From DASXMT01 sp963803065 (GTDB lineage: Bacteria; Actinomycetota; Acidimicrobiia; Acidimicrobiales; RAAP-2), in the NCBI GenBank assembly GCA_963803065.1, contig CAWDKW010000001.1, positions 1-64,000 of the forward strand: a DNA stretch of 64,000 bases, given 5' to 3'. Below, piece after piece: positions 24,495 through 33,063 of this stretch; within the stretch, counting starts at the first letter, position 1; the number at the start of each line of letters is the position of its first letter. A program made the position numbers and the translations under genes. The notes beneath the pieces are model-generated. The model saw nothing but the letters and a program-made list of their open reading frames with translations. It was not told the origin of the DNA and ran no database searches.

Positions 24495-25190
24495 CTATGA
24501 CGCGTCGGCGACGACCCGGGACTCGGCGTCCCGCCGCATATCCGGAGACGAGGTGGCCATGCCCCACACGAAGATGTCGGCGAAGGACGCGGCGATCTCC
24601 TTCGCCGACAGGCGCCCATCGGCCCGCAGCCACAAGTAGGTGTAGTTGTGCATCCCGAGCCAGGCGCGGGCTGACAGCCGCGCGTCGAGCCGTCGGAAGT
24701 GCCCGGATTTGGCGCCCGCCTCGAACACCGACTCGACCCGTCGCTCGTACTCTCGCCGCCGCTTCCGGAACTGCTCGGCATTCTCACCTGTCAGTGCCGG
24801 GAACTCGTGCAGGAACACCCAGACGTGATCGGGGTAGCGGACGATGACATCGAGCAGTTCCTGACCGAGCATGGCCAATTGGTCCGGCGGCGACCCGCCG
24901 GCCAGCGCGGCGCGATCGGCACCGACCATGACCTCGTCCATCACCCGATCGTGGATGGCGGCGAGCAATTCCTCCTTCGAACCGATGTAGTAGTAGAGGG
25001 CACCCTTCCCGAGCTGGTTCGCCTCACAGAGCTCGACCGTACTGGTGGCGTGGTAGCCCCGTTGGGCGAAGACCTTGGCCGAGCGGTCGATGATGGCCTT
25101 CCGGCGCAGGTGCCATTTCGCGCTCCGGTGGGAATCGTCCTTGGCGTTGCTATGGGGAGCTTTGCCTGGGGGAGCTGTGCCTTTGGGCAT
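24495..25190 (-). CDS. TetR-family regulator (second of three)
   Basis: This 231-aa regulator has a helix-turn-helix at about residues 30-77 (RKAIIDRSAKVFAQRGYHAT, STVELCEANQLGKGALYYYI, GSKEELLAAIHDRV), followed by a C-terminal ligand domain (FLHEFPALTGENAEQFRKRR) resembling the KstR2/FadR-like TetR group. It lies inside the stretch where family A palindromes recur (10-26.5 kb), so it is the best local candidate to bind them. A TGAC-N5-GTCA repeat upstream could be its own operator. Ligand unknown; acyl-CoA esters are typical for this group. Confidence 0.88.
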   Translation of the reverse strand: MPKGTAPPGKAPHSNAKDDSHRSAKWHLRRKAIIDRSAKVFAQRGYHATSTVELCEANQLGKGALYYYIGSKEELLAAIHDRVMDEVMVGADRAALAGGSPPDQLAMLGQELLDVIVRYPDHVWVFLHEFPALTGENAEQFRKRRREYERRVESVFEAGAKSGHFRRLDARLSARAWLGMHNYTYLWLRADGRLSAKEIAASFADIFVWGMATSSPDMRRDAESRVVADAS

Positions 25191-25216
25191 CTTCTAGCCT
25201 CATCTGACTCGTAGCC

Positions 25217-25229
25217 TGACCGATCGTCA
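25217..25229. promoter_or_regulatory. Inverted repeat upstream of the second TetR
   Basis: TGAC-CGATC-GTCA (25217-25229), 27 bp upstream of the TetR start, shares ACCGATCG with the family A operators. It is a candidate autoregulatory site. Confidence 0.35.
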
Positions 25230-25359
25230 TCGCGACACGGGCCGGGTACGACAGGCCGCCTGTTGGCTGGTCACCGTCCCTTCCACAGTAGCAGGCCACT
25301 TGGGATCACCCCCTTCTATCGCAGGGCACCGGTGGCTCCCCCACGTCCGGGTCGAGGGT

Positions 25360-26508
25360 TCAGCAACCTAACGCGCGCGCGATCACCACGTGTTGTATCT
25401 CGTTGGTTCCTTCCCCGATCTCGAGCACCTTCGAATCGCAATAGAAGCGGGCAACCGGGGACTCGAGCATGTAGCCGACCCCCCCATGGATCTGGACGGC
25501 CTCGGACGCCGCCGATGTCGCCACCCGGCTCGCCTTCAGCTTCGCCATCGCCGCCTCCTTCAGGAACGGCTGCCCCGTGTCGCGCAGGTAGGCAGCGCGG
25601 TAGGTCAGCCATCGGGCCGCCTCCAGTTCGGTGGCGATGTCGGCCAGCTTGAACTGCACCGCCTGGAACTGCGAGATGGGCCGGCCGAATTGGCGACGGC
25701 CCCGGGCATAGTCGGTCGCCATGTCCAGGACCGCCTGGGTCAGGCTGAGCGACAACGCGGCGATCGAGATCCGTCCGACCTCGAGCGTGGCCAGGAACTG
25801 GCTCAGCCCGAGGTCCGGGTCGCCGATGAGGTGCTCGTCTGCGACCCAGACGTCGTCGAAGTACAGCTCACGGGTGTCGAGGCCCCGCCAACCGATGCCG
25901 CGCATCTTCGATCCCATCGTGAAGCCCGGCGTGTCCTTCTCGACCACGAAGCTCCCGAACCTGGGCGGCCCCCCACCGGCAGGATCCACGCGGGCGAGCA
26001 GCGTCACCCCGAACGACATGTCCGTACCCGCATTGGAAATGAACGACTTCCGACCGTTGATCAGCCAACCACCGTCGCGCCGCTCTGCCCGGGTCGTGAT
26101 GCTCCGGGTGTCCGAACCCGCGTCCGGCTCGGTCAGCCCGAAGGCGCCGAGCAGCCGTCCCACAGCCAGCGGGCGCAACCAGCGTTCGCGCTGGGTGTCG
26201 TTGCCGAACAGGTACAACGGCAGCGAGCCGATGGTGACGTGGGCCTGCCATGCCGCCGCGACCGACTGATCGGCCAGTCCGATCTGCTCCATGGCCGCGA
26301 CGAACCCGACCGTCGACATGCCGATCCCTCCCCACTCCTCGGGGATCAAGATGCCCAACAAGCCCAACTGGCCCATCTCGCGCAGGAGATCGGTCGGGCA
26401 CTCGGACCGGTCCCACGCCGCCGGTGCCCGCGGCGCGATCTCCTTGGTCGCGAACTGGCGGCAGAGCTCGGCCAGATCACGCTCGGCCTCGGTCAGCGAG
26501 AGGTCCAC
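25360..26508 (-). CDS. Acyl-CoA dehydrogenase
   Basis: This 382-aa FAD enzyme introduces the alpha-beta double bond in acyl-CoA. It has complete family motifs: GLTEPDAGSDTRSITT (substrate/FAD loop), KSFISNAGTDMSFGVT, RRQFGRPISQFQAVQFKLAD and the C-terminal IGEGTNEIQHVVIAR. The usual Glu base in RFYCDSKVLEIGEGTNE is present, so it should be a self-sufficient homotetramer. It is divergent from the Rieske gene, with an operator-like site between them. Confidence 0.93.
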   Translation of the reverse strand: MDLSLTEAERDLAELCRQFATKEIAPRAPAAWDRSECPTDLLREMGQLGLLGILIPEEWGGIGMSTVGFVAAMEQIGLADQSVAAAWQAHVTIGSLPLYLFGNDTQRERWLRPLAVGRLLGAFGLTEPDAGSDTRSITTRAERRDGGWLINGRKSFISNAGTDMSFGVTLLARVDPAGGGPPRFGSFVVEKDTPGFTMGSKMRGIGWRGLDTRELYFDDVWVADEHLIGDPDLGLSQFLATLEVGRISIAALSLSLTQAVLDMATDYARGRRQFGRPISQFQAVQFKLADIATELEAARWLTYRAAYLRDTGQPFLKEAAMAKLKASRVATSAASEAVQIHGGVGYMLESPVARFYCDSKVLEIGEGTNEIQHVVIARALGC

Positions 26509-26520
26509 GCGGGTAGTCTA

Positions 26521-26538
26521 GGGACCGGTCGGTACAAT
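26521..26538. promoter_or_regulatory. Family A operator between ACAD and Rieske genes
   Basis: ACCGGTCGGTACAA at 26524-26537 lies in the 62-bp gap between the divergent acyl-CoA dehydrogenase and Rieske genes. It matches the right half of the TGTACYGRTCRGTACA consensus and part of the left half. Given the tight spacing it could control both. Confidence 0.5.
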
Positions 26539-26570
26539 CAGCCAGAGGTCCTGGATTGGGAGGTCACGCG

Positions 26571-27971
26571 ATGACGACCACAGAGGTCGAGTCGGTAGCC
26601 GCAGGTGTCGACGTGCCCGAGCGCTGGCGGCTTGGACCTGCGTACGTGCCCAAGGGCCGATACACGGATCCCGAGTTCCTCCAGCTCGAGATGGAGCGCT
26701 TGTTCCCGAGGACGTGGCTGAACGCCTGCCGCTTCGACGAGGTCGAGCGGGTCGGCGACTACGTGGATTTCGAGATCAACGGTCAGTCGATCGTGGTCGT
26801 CCGGACCCAGGAGGGCCTCCGGGCCTATTTCAATTCCTGCCGGCACCGCGGGACGAGGCTGGTCCAGGGCCGGGGCCGGATCGGCGAGTTCCGCTGCCCG
26901 TTCCACGCCTGGCGGTGGAACCTCGACGGCTCCCTCAAGTACCAGGCCGACGAGGAGAACTTCGACCCCCGCCCAGCCGAAGCGCTGTGCCTGCCCGAGG
27001 TGAAGGTCGACACCTGGGGAGGATGGGTGTTCGTCAACATGGACCCCACGGCTGAGCCGCTCCTCGACTACCTCGACCCGATCCCTTCTCGGTTGCAGGG
27101 CTACAAGCTCGAGGACATGCGGATCGCCTGGTACAAATCGGTGATCGTCGATGCCAATTGGAAGACCGCGCTCGACGCCTTCAACGAGAGCTGGCACGTG
27201 ATCGGCACCCACCCGCAACTCCTCCGGGCGGACAAGCACACCAGCCCACCGACGATCGCCGAATGTGAGAACTACGGCGGCAAGACCTTCAACGAGCTGT
27301 TCCGCTACCACTCCCGCCACGCCGACGTCTTCCGCTACGGCAGCGAGGGCGACTCCACCCGCTTGCGTCCCGAGTACGGGGTCGATCCCAAGGCGGTGTA
27401 CGACAACGTCGTCTACAACCTGCGAGAGCTCCGGGCCCTGTACCTACCCACGGACCTCGGCGCGGCAGCCGAGCTGCGGACGATCCCCGAGGCCAGCGGG
27501 CCCAACGGCAATGCCATCTACCAGCAGCTGCGCAAGAAGCATGCCCGGGCCGCCGGCGTCGACTACCCGGAGCTGACCGAGGCCCAGCTCAAAGCGGGCA
27601 TGTACGACTGGCACATGTTTCCGAACACGGTGTTCCTCGTCGACTTCGGGACGGCCATCACCTACCGGACCCGCCCGTACGGCAAGGACCCCGACAAGTG
27701 CATCTTCGACGTGCAGGGCCTGTGGCTCCCGTCCGCCGAAGGCATCGAGACAGCGGAGCCGGAACGCTACGACAGCTGGCGGGATGCGTCGCTGGGAGCC
27801 ATTCTCGACCAGGACTTCTCCAACATGCCCGAAGTGACCGTCGGCCTCCATTCGCCCGGTTTCGACGGGCACCATCTGAACCGGGCTCAGGAGATGACCA
27901 TCTGGAACTACCACCGGGCCATTGACGAGTTCCTCTTCGCCGGTCCCCTCGGGGATTCGCCACTCCAGTGA
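26571..27971 (+). CDS. Rieske-type aromatic-ring-hydroxylating oxygenase, alpha subunit
   Basis: This is a 466-aa non-heme iron oxygenase. The [2Fe-2S] ligands are C90-R-H92 and C109-P-F-H112 (CRHRG and CPFHAW). The mononuclear iron site is in DAFNESWHVIGTHPQL (two His). Typical length is 430-460 aa. No beta subunit or reductase is encoded nearby, as for homomeric or KshA-like and demethylase-type enzymes that borrow a separate reductase. The ATG at 26571 has GGGAGG seven bases upstream. It may hydroxylate or dealkylate the island's substrate. Confidence 0.92.
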   Translation: MTTTEVESVAAGVDVPERWRLGPAYVPKGRYTDPEFLQLEMERLFPRTWLNACRFDEVERVGDYVDFEINGQSIVVVRTQEGLRAYFNSCRHRGTRLVQGRGRIGEFRCPFHAWRWNLDGSLKYQADEENFDPRPAEALCLPEVKVDTWGGWVFVNMDPTAEPLLDYLDPIPSRLQGYKLEDMRIAWYKSVIVDANWKTALDAFNESWHVIGTHPQLLRADKHTSPPTIAECENYGGKTFNELFRYHSRHADVFRYGSEGDSTRLRPEYGVDPKAVYDNVVYNLRELRALYLPTDLGAAAELRTIPEASGPNGNAIYQQLRKKHARAAGVDYPELTEAQLKAGMYDWHMFPNTVFLVDFGTAITYRTRPYGKDPDKCIFDVQGLWLPSAEGIETAEPERYDSWRDASLGAILDQDFSNMPEVTVGLHSPGFDGHHLNRAQEMTIWNYHRAIDEFLFAGPLGDSPLQ

Positions 27972-28022
27972 TCGGGCCCTGAGGGCGGCCTGAACGGGCG
28001 AGGATCGAGAGGCCCGGAAGGA

Positions 28023-28778
28023 CTAGTCGAGGACGCTCGGATCCTGACGAACGATGCGCCGGGCCGCGGCGGCGAACCAGTTGTCAAAGTTGCCCTTGGC
28101 CACCGACCCGGCGATCATGGTGCCGAAGGCCGCCGCCACTTCATCGCCCATGGGCACTCCGGAGCCCAGAGCCTCGACGTGCCAGGCCTGCCGGCAGCGC
28201 CACTCGAGGACGGCAGCACGGAGGTAGGCCTCGCTGATGTCCTTGCCCAGGATCAACACGCCGTGGTTCACCATGAGGAGCACGTCGGCGTGGCCCAGGG
28301 CATCGACGACTTCCTTGGCGTTCGCCGTCTGGTTCACGGGACCCTCGTAGGAGGAGTCGATGGCGATGGTCTCGCCCATCATGGCCCCGGTCTGGTCGTA
28401 GACCGGCGGGACGCGGTGGCTGTCGGCCCAGATCGTGCCCCAACGCGGGTGGTTGTGGATCACGACGCCGGCGTTTTCCCGGTGCTGATGCAGCACGACA
28501 TGCAGCTGCACTGCCGGCGAGATGACCCAGGGCCCCTCGAGCTGGTTGCCGTCGACGTCCATGCGGGCTACGTCGTGGGCGCAGATCTCGTCCCAGCTGA
28601 GGCCCAGTGGGTTCACCAAGAAGGTGCCGTCAGGCTGTCGATAGGTGATGTGGCCGGCCAGGTGGTCGTCGTATCCCTCGGCGTGGAGGACCCGGGCCAG
28701 GAGAGCGAGCTCCTGGCGAGGCGAGACACTGAGCGTCGGGAACGGCTGCGGCCTGGTCGGCGCGGTCGACGTCGTCAC
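28023..28778 (-). CDS. Class II aldolase/adducin-family protein
   Basis: This 251-aa zinc-dependent class II aldolase-like protein shows the metal cluster in VVIHNHPRWGTIW (HNHP) and the second His in LLMVNHGVLILG, plus LSPRQELALLARVLHAEGYDD near the start. Family members are fuculose-phosphate-type aldolases and decarboxylases. In catabolic islands they often cleave hydroxy-keto intermediates. Here the C-C cleavage role is inferred. GGTACCTCC-complement (AGGAGGTACC) lies just upstream as a strong ribosome site. Confidence 0.85.
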   Translation of the reverse strand: MTTSTAPTRPQPFPTLSVSPRQELALLARVLHAEGYDDHLAGHITYRQPDGTFLVNPLGLSWDEICAHDVARMDVDGNQLEGPWVISPAVQLHVVLHQHRENAGVVIHNHPRWGTIWADSHRVPPVYDQTGAMMGETIAIDSSYEGPVNQTANAKEVVDALGHADVLLMVNHGVLILGKDISEAYLRAAVLEWRCRQAWHVEALGSGVPMGDEVAAAFGTMIAGSVAKGNFDNWFAAAARRIVRQDPSVLD

Positions 28779-28854
28779 AGGTACCTCCTTCAGACAGATG
28801 GACTCTCAGGTGGACCGTCGGTCGATGGCTCCGCTTCGAGCTTACGACGACGGG

Positions 28855-28879
28855 CCGGTCACCTGCACCAGGTCACCGG
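28855..28879. promoter_or_regulatory. Inverted repeat upstream of the aldolase gene
   Basis: CCGGTCACCT (28855-28864) and AGGTCACCGG (28870-28879) form a near-perfect inverted repeat around GCACC, in the 135-bp gap after the hotdog gene. It could be an operator or the terminator of the gene before it. Confidence 0.35.
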
Positions 28880-28913
28880 CATCGAGATCCGTCGGGTCCC
28901 GACGAGCGACGCG

Positions 28914-29765
28914 CTAGTCGACCGGGTGCATGATCGCGGCACAGGACGTGATGGCGCGGTCCTCGTTGCCCTCGTCGTGGAGCGTGAGCCGCACGCCGAC
29001 CCGGCCCCCGGTCCGGGCGGCGTCGGCTGTTCCCTCGACTCGGAACGGCCCCACCTTGCCCCGGGCCAGGTGCATGACGTGCCACGACTCCACCTGCAGC
29101 ATCGGAGTGCCCGCCACGTCACCGGCGAGCTCGGTTGCTGCGGCCTCGAGGACCACGTGTTGCGGGCCAAGGTGAAGGGCGGCGTCGGGGGAGGCCAACT
29201 CGAGGCTCAGAGCGGGCAGGACCCAGTGCCCGTCGGGCCGCCGCTCGGCCCCGAACACCTCCCACAGTGGCGGGAGGTCGGGGGAGTCCACGACCTCGAT
29301 CTTCTCCTCGTCCATCTTCTCGAGCCCGGGAGGCGGCGTTCCGATGCTCACGCCCTGGCCCTCGGTGTAGGCGATGACCCGATCGTGGTTGTCGGCGTCC
29401 ACGATCTTCGATCGGCTGAACCCCATCGTGCTTCCCTGCTTGAGGACTTCCTGATCCACCAGCTCGATCCGGCGAACGTCCCGGGCGTCGTCGAGGATGT
29501 AGCAGCAATGGATGACCGGGTTGGGCACAGCGACCAGGTCGGAGCTGCCTCCGCCCTCGGGGGAGGTGATGGCCAGTGGAGCGGCCATGATCCCACCGGC
29601 CGCGTTGCGCATGTCGTGGCGCAGCGTCACGGTGTTGTCCACGGGTCCGGTATTCATCGAGCTGTGGTTCCGGCCGATATAGCGGTAACTGAGGAGACCG
29701 GTCCACCGTCGCTTGAGCTCGTCGGCATAGTCGGCACTCGGTACGCTGCGTATGTCCTCCAACAC
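28914..29765 (-). CDS. Hotdog-fold thioesterase-like protein
   Basis: This 283-aa protein shows features of two hotdog domains: a central stretch NTVTLRHDMRNAAGGIMAAPLAI (residues about 45-67) like the PaaI helix, and a C-terminal beta tail GGRVGVRLTLHDEGNEDRAITSCAAIM. Family members hydrolyse acyl-CoA thioesters. The assignment is from pattern, not from a clear catalytic motif, so an unrelated hypothetical is possible. GTG 29765 follows a GAGAGG-like site. It sits upstream of the aldolase on the same strand. Confidence 0.55.
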   Translation of the reverse strand: MLEDIRSVPSADYADELKRRWTGLLSYRYIGRNHSSMNTGPVDNTVTLRHDMRNAAGGIMAAPLAITSPEGGGSSDLVAVPNPVIHCCYILDDARDVRRIELVDQEVLKQGSTMGFSRSKIVDADNHDRVIAYTEGQGVSIGTPPPGLEKMDEEKIEVVDSPDLPPLWEVFGAERRPDGHWVLPALSLELASPDAALHLGPQHVVLEAAATELAGDVAGTPMLQVESWHVMHLARGKVGPFRVEGTADAARTGGRVGVRLTLHDEGNEDRAITSCAAIMHPVD

Positions 29766-29921
29766 TGTCGTTCGGTCCTCTCTGCTCTGGCACGGGCACG
29801 GACCTGCCCTCCACTGAACAGGTCACCGAGACCACCGCGAGGCGCCTCGCATCACTATGACACTCTTCGTCATCTGGCTCAAAAGCGATGGTAACGTGCG
29901 CGGCTGGGGAGGGGTGCCGGG

Positions 29922-31094
29922 ATGGAGCAGTTCAACGTGGACGCGGTCGTCGGCGAGGCGATCGAGCGGGCCGGGGGTGCCGATGATCTCGGCGATGGGC
30001 CGTTCCTCGAACCCCTCGCCCTCTTCCTCGAGTCACTTGAGGGCGAGGCCCGCTTGAACGAGGTCGGCCGCCTCATCGCCAAGGAACGCGCCCTCCTCCA
30101 CACCGTCAACCGTCTCGGCTACGTGGCCGACCGGAACCGGTTCCCGGCGATGACCGAGGAGCGGATCGTCGCTCCCGTGTTCATCATCGGCTTCCCTCGC
30201 ACCGGCACCACGATCCTCCATGACATCCTGGCCCAGGATCCGGACAGCCGAGCGCCGCTCACCTGGGAGACGATGTTCCCGTCGCCCCCACCGGAGGCAG
30301 CGACCTTCGACACCGATCCGCGCATCGCCCTCTGCGCCTCGATCCTTCCCAACCCGGAGACGGAGACAGAGCGCGATCGGCAGTTTCGGGCCATGCACCC
30401 GATGGGCGCCACCTTGTCGCAGGAGTGCGTGACCATGATGGGCGAGGCGATGTGCACACCCTTGTTCCACAACCAGTTCCGGGTGCCGACCTATGAGGAC
30501 TGGGTCGACCACGAGGCCGACTGGTCGCACGTCTACGACTTCCACTACCGGCAGCTCCAGCACCTGCAGTGGCGCAACCGCCGCGACCGCTGGGTCCTCA
30601 AGACCGGGGCGCACATGTGGGGGCTCGAGCACCTGCTCCGGACCTATCCCGACGCCCGGATCGTGTTCACGCACCGGGATCCGGTGAAGTCGGTGACCTC
30701 TTATGCCAGCTTGACCACCCTGGTGCGGTCGATGGGCAGCGACGAGGTGGACCGGTTCGAGCTCGCCCAGGACTGGGCCGGCCGGCTGCAACGGGTGGTC
30801 AACCATGTGATCACCGTCCGCGAGGCCGTGCCGTACCCCGACGCCATGTTCTACGACATGTACTTCTCGGACTTCGTCGCCGACCAGTTCGCGGTGGTCA
30901 GCGACATCTACGCCGCCTTCGGCCTGCCCATGACCGAGGAGGGCGCGTCTCGCATGAAGGCCTTCATCGCCGACAACCCCAAGGGCAAGCACGGTCTCCA
31001 CACCTACACGCCAGAGGAGTACGGTCTCGACCCGGTCACCCTCCGTCGTGACTTTCGGACCTACATAGAGCACTACGGCCTCGCCCCGGAATAG
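29922..31094 (+). CDS. Sulfotransferase-family protein (PAPS-dependent)
   Basis: This 390-aa protein has the 5'-phosphosulfate loop IIGFPRTGTTILHDILAQDP and a 3'-phosphate region IVFTHRDPVKSVTSYASL, both diagnostic of PF13469-type sulfotransferases. It should transfer sulfate from PAPS to a hydroxyl group. Such genes are expanded in Acidimicrobiia and mycobacteria. It starts at ATG 29922 after GGGGAGGGG. An ATGAC-N7-GTCAT repeat lies upstream (29857-29873). It could modify a hydroxylated substrate made by the P450s, or a cell-surface glycolipid together with the next gene. Confidence 0.88.
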   Translation: MEQFNVDAVVGEAIERAGGADDLGDGPFLEPLALFLESLEGEARLNEVGRLIAKERALLHTVNRLGYVADRNRFPAMTEERIVAPVFIIGFPRTGTTILHDILAQDPDSRAPLTWETMFPSPPPEAATFDTDPRIALCASILPNPETETERDRQFRAMHPMGATLSQECVTMMGEAMCTPLFHNQFRVPTYEDWVDHEADWSHVYDFHYRQLQHLQWRNRRDRWVLKTGAHMWGLEHLLRTYPDARIVFTHRDPVKSVTSYASLTTLVRSMGSDEVDRFELAQDWAGRLQRVVNHVITVREAVPYPDAMFYDMYFSDFVADQFAVVSDIYAAFGLPMTEEGASRMKAFIADNPKGKHGLHTYTPEEYGLDPVTLRRDFRTYIEHYGLAPE

Positions 31095-31223
31095 GGGGGC
31101 CTCGGCACCAGGCGACATCCAAGGGTCGCAGGGCCTCGTGTATTAGATTTCTATCGCCGTGCCGGAGGGGCCATCCAGCCTGGGCCAGCCGGTCGGCCTC
31201 GACTACACAGGGACAGGGGGAAC

Positions 31224-32990
31224 GTGTCCATCGGGACCGTCATCGATCCGCCCCGAGCGGATGACGAGACCCGGACGGTTGTCCGGCAGCACGATCGGCA
31301 GCCCCGAGCGGCGGGCGAGGCCCGGCCGCCAGTCGGGCACGGCCATCGTCTCCTGCTCGTGCGGACGACGATGGTGCTGGCGGTGGGGCTCGGGGTCGGC
31401 GTACGACTGTGGTACCTCTTCCATCAACCGCTCGATTCCGATGAGGCGTTGGTGGGGATCGCGGCCCAGGGTGTTGCCCACGGGCATCTGACCGTTTTCT
31501 TCCTCGGCTCGTTCTACGGGGGCGTGGAACCCTACGTGAGCGCAGTCCTGTTCGCCGTCTTCGGTCCGAGCGCGTTCGCGCTCAAGGCGACCCCGGTCCT
31601 GCTGTCGGCGATCGCCTCCCTCTTGACGTGGCGCATCGCTCTTCGACTGGTCAAGGACCGCCGGGTGGCCGCACTGGCCGGGGTGGTCAGCTGGGTGGCG
31701 CCGCTCGCCACCGTCTGGAATTCCACCGTCGAGCGCGGATTTCGAGGGGTCACGATGGCGTGCGGCTTGGCCTGCCTGCTTCTGGCCCTCCGGTGCCTGG
31801 ACGGTCGACGCGGGTACCTGAACCTCGCCGCCCTCGGGTTGTTGCTGGGCGTGGGTTGGTGGTCGTCCCCGGAGATCGTCTACTTCCTGGTTCCCGTCGG
31901 GCTGGTGCTCATCGGCGCGGTGGTGGTCTCGCCGGCCGGACATCGGATCTTGCTCTGGGCCCCCCGGCTCGTCGCCGCCCTCGCCGCGGTCGGTGTCGGT
32001 GCCATGCCGTGGCTGTGGGTCAACATCCCCGGTTTCGAATCGATGCGGGCATCCTCGTTCCCGGGCGGTCAGGCCAGGGAGAACACCGGGTACGTCGGGA
32101 GGATCGAGACGTTCTTCCACCACATCCTGCCCATGCAGACGAATCTGGTGGCCCCTGACTCGGCGGCCGACCTCTTCCACCGACCGCTCCAACTGGCCCT
32201 CCAGTTCGGGTTCGACGTCGTGATCATCGCCGCCCTGGCACTGTGCATCGTGAAGGGCGGACGCGGCCTGGCGATCGCGGCGGGGACGCTCGCCCTGCCT
32301 TTTCTCCTCGCCTACCAACCCGGCACGTGGTACTGGCTCGACGGTCGTTACGGCGTGTACGTCGGAGCCTTCCTGGTGCTCGTTCTGGCCATCGGGTGCG
32401 ACCAGGCCCCCGCCCTCCTGGGTCGAACCGGCCATCGGCACAGCCACGCCCACCAGCCGAGGGCGCCGCGCTACCTCATGTGCGGGCTCCTGGTTCTCTC
32501 ATCGGTGCTCACCGTGATCTCCTTCCACCAGAGCTCCTCGTGGTTCGACCGGGGCAACCACGGCTTCCTCGCCAACTGGCGAGATCCCAATGCCCCGACC
32601 GACCAGGCCATCAGCCGGCTCGAAGCGGGCGGCGTGGCCACCGGGTACGCCGACTACTGGGTCGCCTACGACCTCGACTTCTTCTCCAATGGTCGACTGG
32701 CCGTGACCACCGTGGCCGGAGCCGACACCAACCGCTCGCAGTCGATCGATCGGACAGTCGAGAGGTCTTCCCGGGCGGCGTGGCTGTTCGTGCCCTCAGG
32801 ACGCATCGTCGAGGGCTATCAACAGTTCGCCGGCACTCCGGCCATCGTCGGGCCGGCCTCGATGACCGAGGATGCCTTCATTACCAGGCTGCACGCCTTG
32901 GGGGTCTCGTACCACGTCGTCGACGCCGGACTCGTCCAGGCCGTCGTCCCTTCCCGGCCAGTGACCCCGAAGGAGATCGGGCTTCCCTGA
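31224..32990 (+). CDS. GT-C family membrane glycosyltransferase (PMT/ArnT-like)
   Basis: This 588-aa polytopic membrane protein has about 10-12 hydrophobic helices after a charged N-terminus. The GT-C signature acid is in YLFHQPLDSDEALVG (DSDE) in the first extracytoplasmic loop, and GSFYGGVEPYVSAVLFAVFG follows. The soluble C-terminal part (about 430-588) carries GYADYWVAYDLDFFSNG. Such enzymes transfer a sugar from a polyprenyl phosphate donor at the outer face of the membrane. GTG 31224 is preceded by GGGGGA. It does not obviously belong to the catabolic pathway. Confidence 0.82.
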   Translation: MSIGTVIDPPRADDETRTVVRQHDRQPRAAGEARPPVGHGHRLLLVRTTMVLAVGLGVGVRLWYLFHQPLDSDEALVGIAAQGVAHGHLTVFFLGSFYGGVEPYVSAVLFAVFGPSAFALKATPVLLSAIASLLTWRIALRLVKDRRVAALAGVVSWVAPLATVWNSTVERGFRGVTMACGLACLLLALRCLDGRRGYLNLAALGLLLGVGWWSSPEIVYFLVPVGLVLIGAVVVSPAGHRILLWAPRLVAALAAVGVGAMPWLWVNIPGFESMRASSFPGGQARENTGYVGRIETFFHHILPMQTNLVAPDSAADLFHRPLQLALQFGFDVVIIAALALCIVKGGRGLAIAAGTLALPFLLAYQPGTWYWLDGRYGVYVGAFLVLVLAIGCDQAPALLGRTGHRHSHAHQPRAPRYLMCGLLVLSSVLTVISFHQSSSWFDRGNHGFLANWRDPNAPTDQAISRLEAGGVATGYADYWVAYDLDFFSNGRLAVTTVAGADTNRSQSIDRTVERSSRAAWLFVPSGRIVEGYQQFAGTPAIVGPASMTEDAFITRLHALGVSYHVVDAGLVQAVVPSRPVTPKEIGLP

Positions 32991-33063
32991 GGCCGACGTC
33001 TTCGGCCGTGCCAGGGACAGCGGGCATCACGGCCTGCGGCCAGTGTCGGCGGGCCAGCGACGG

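Noticed and set aside
28179..29894. 571-aa plus ORF
   Set aside because: Antisense to the aldolase and hotdog genes.
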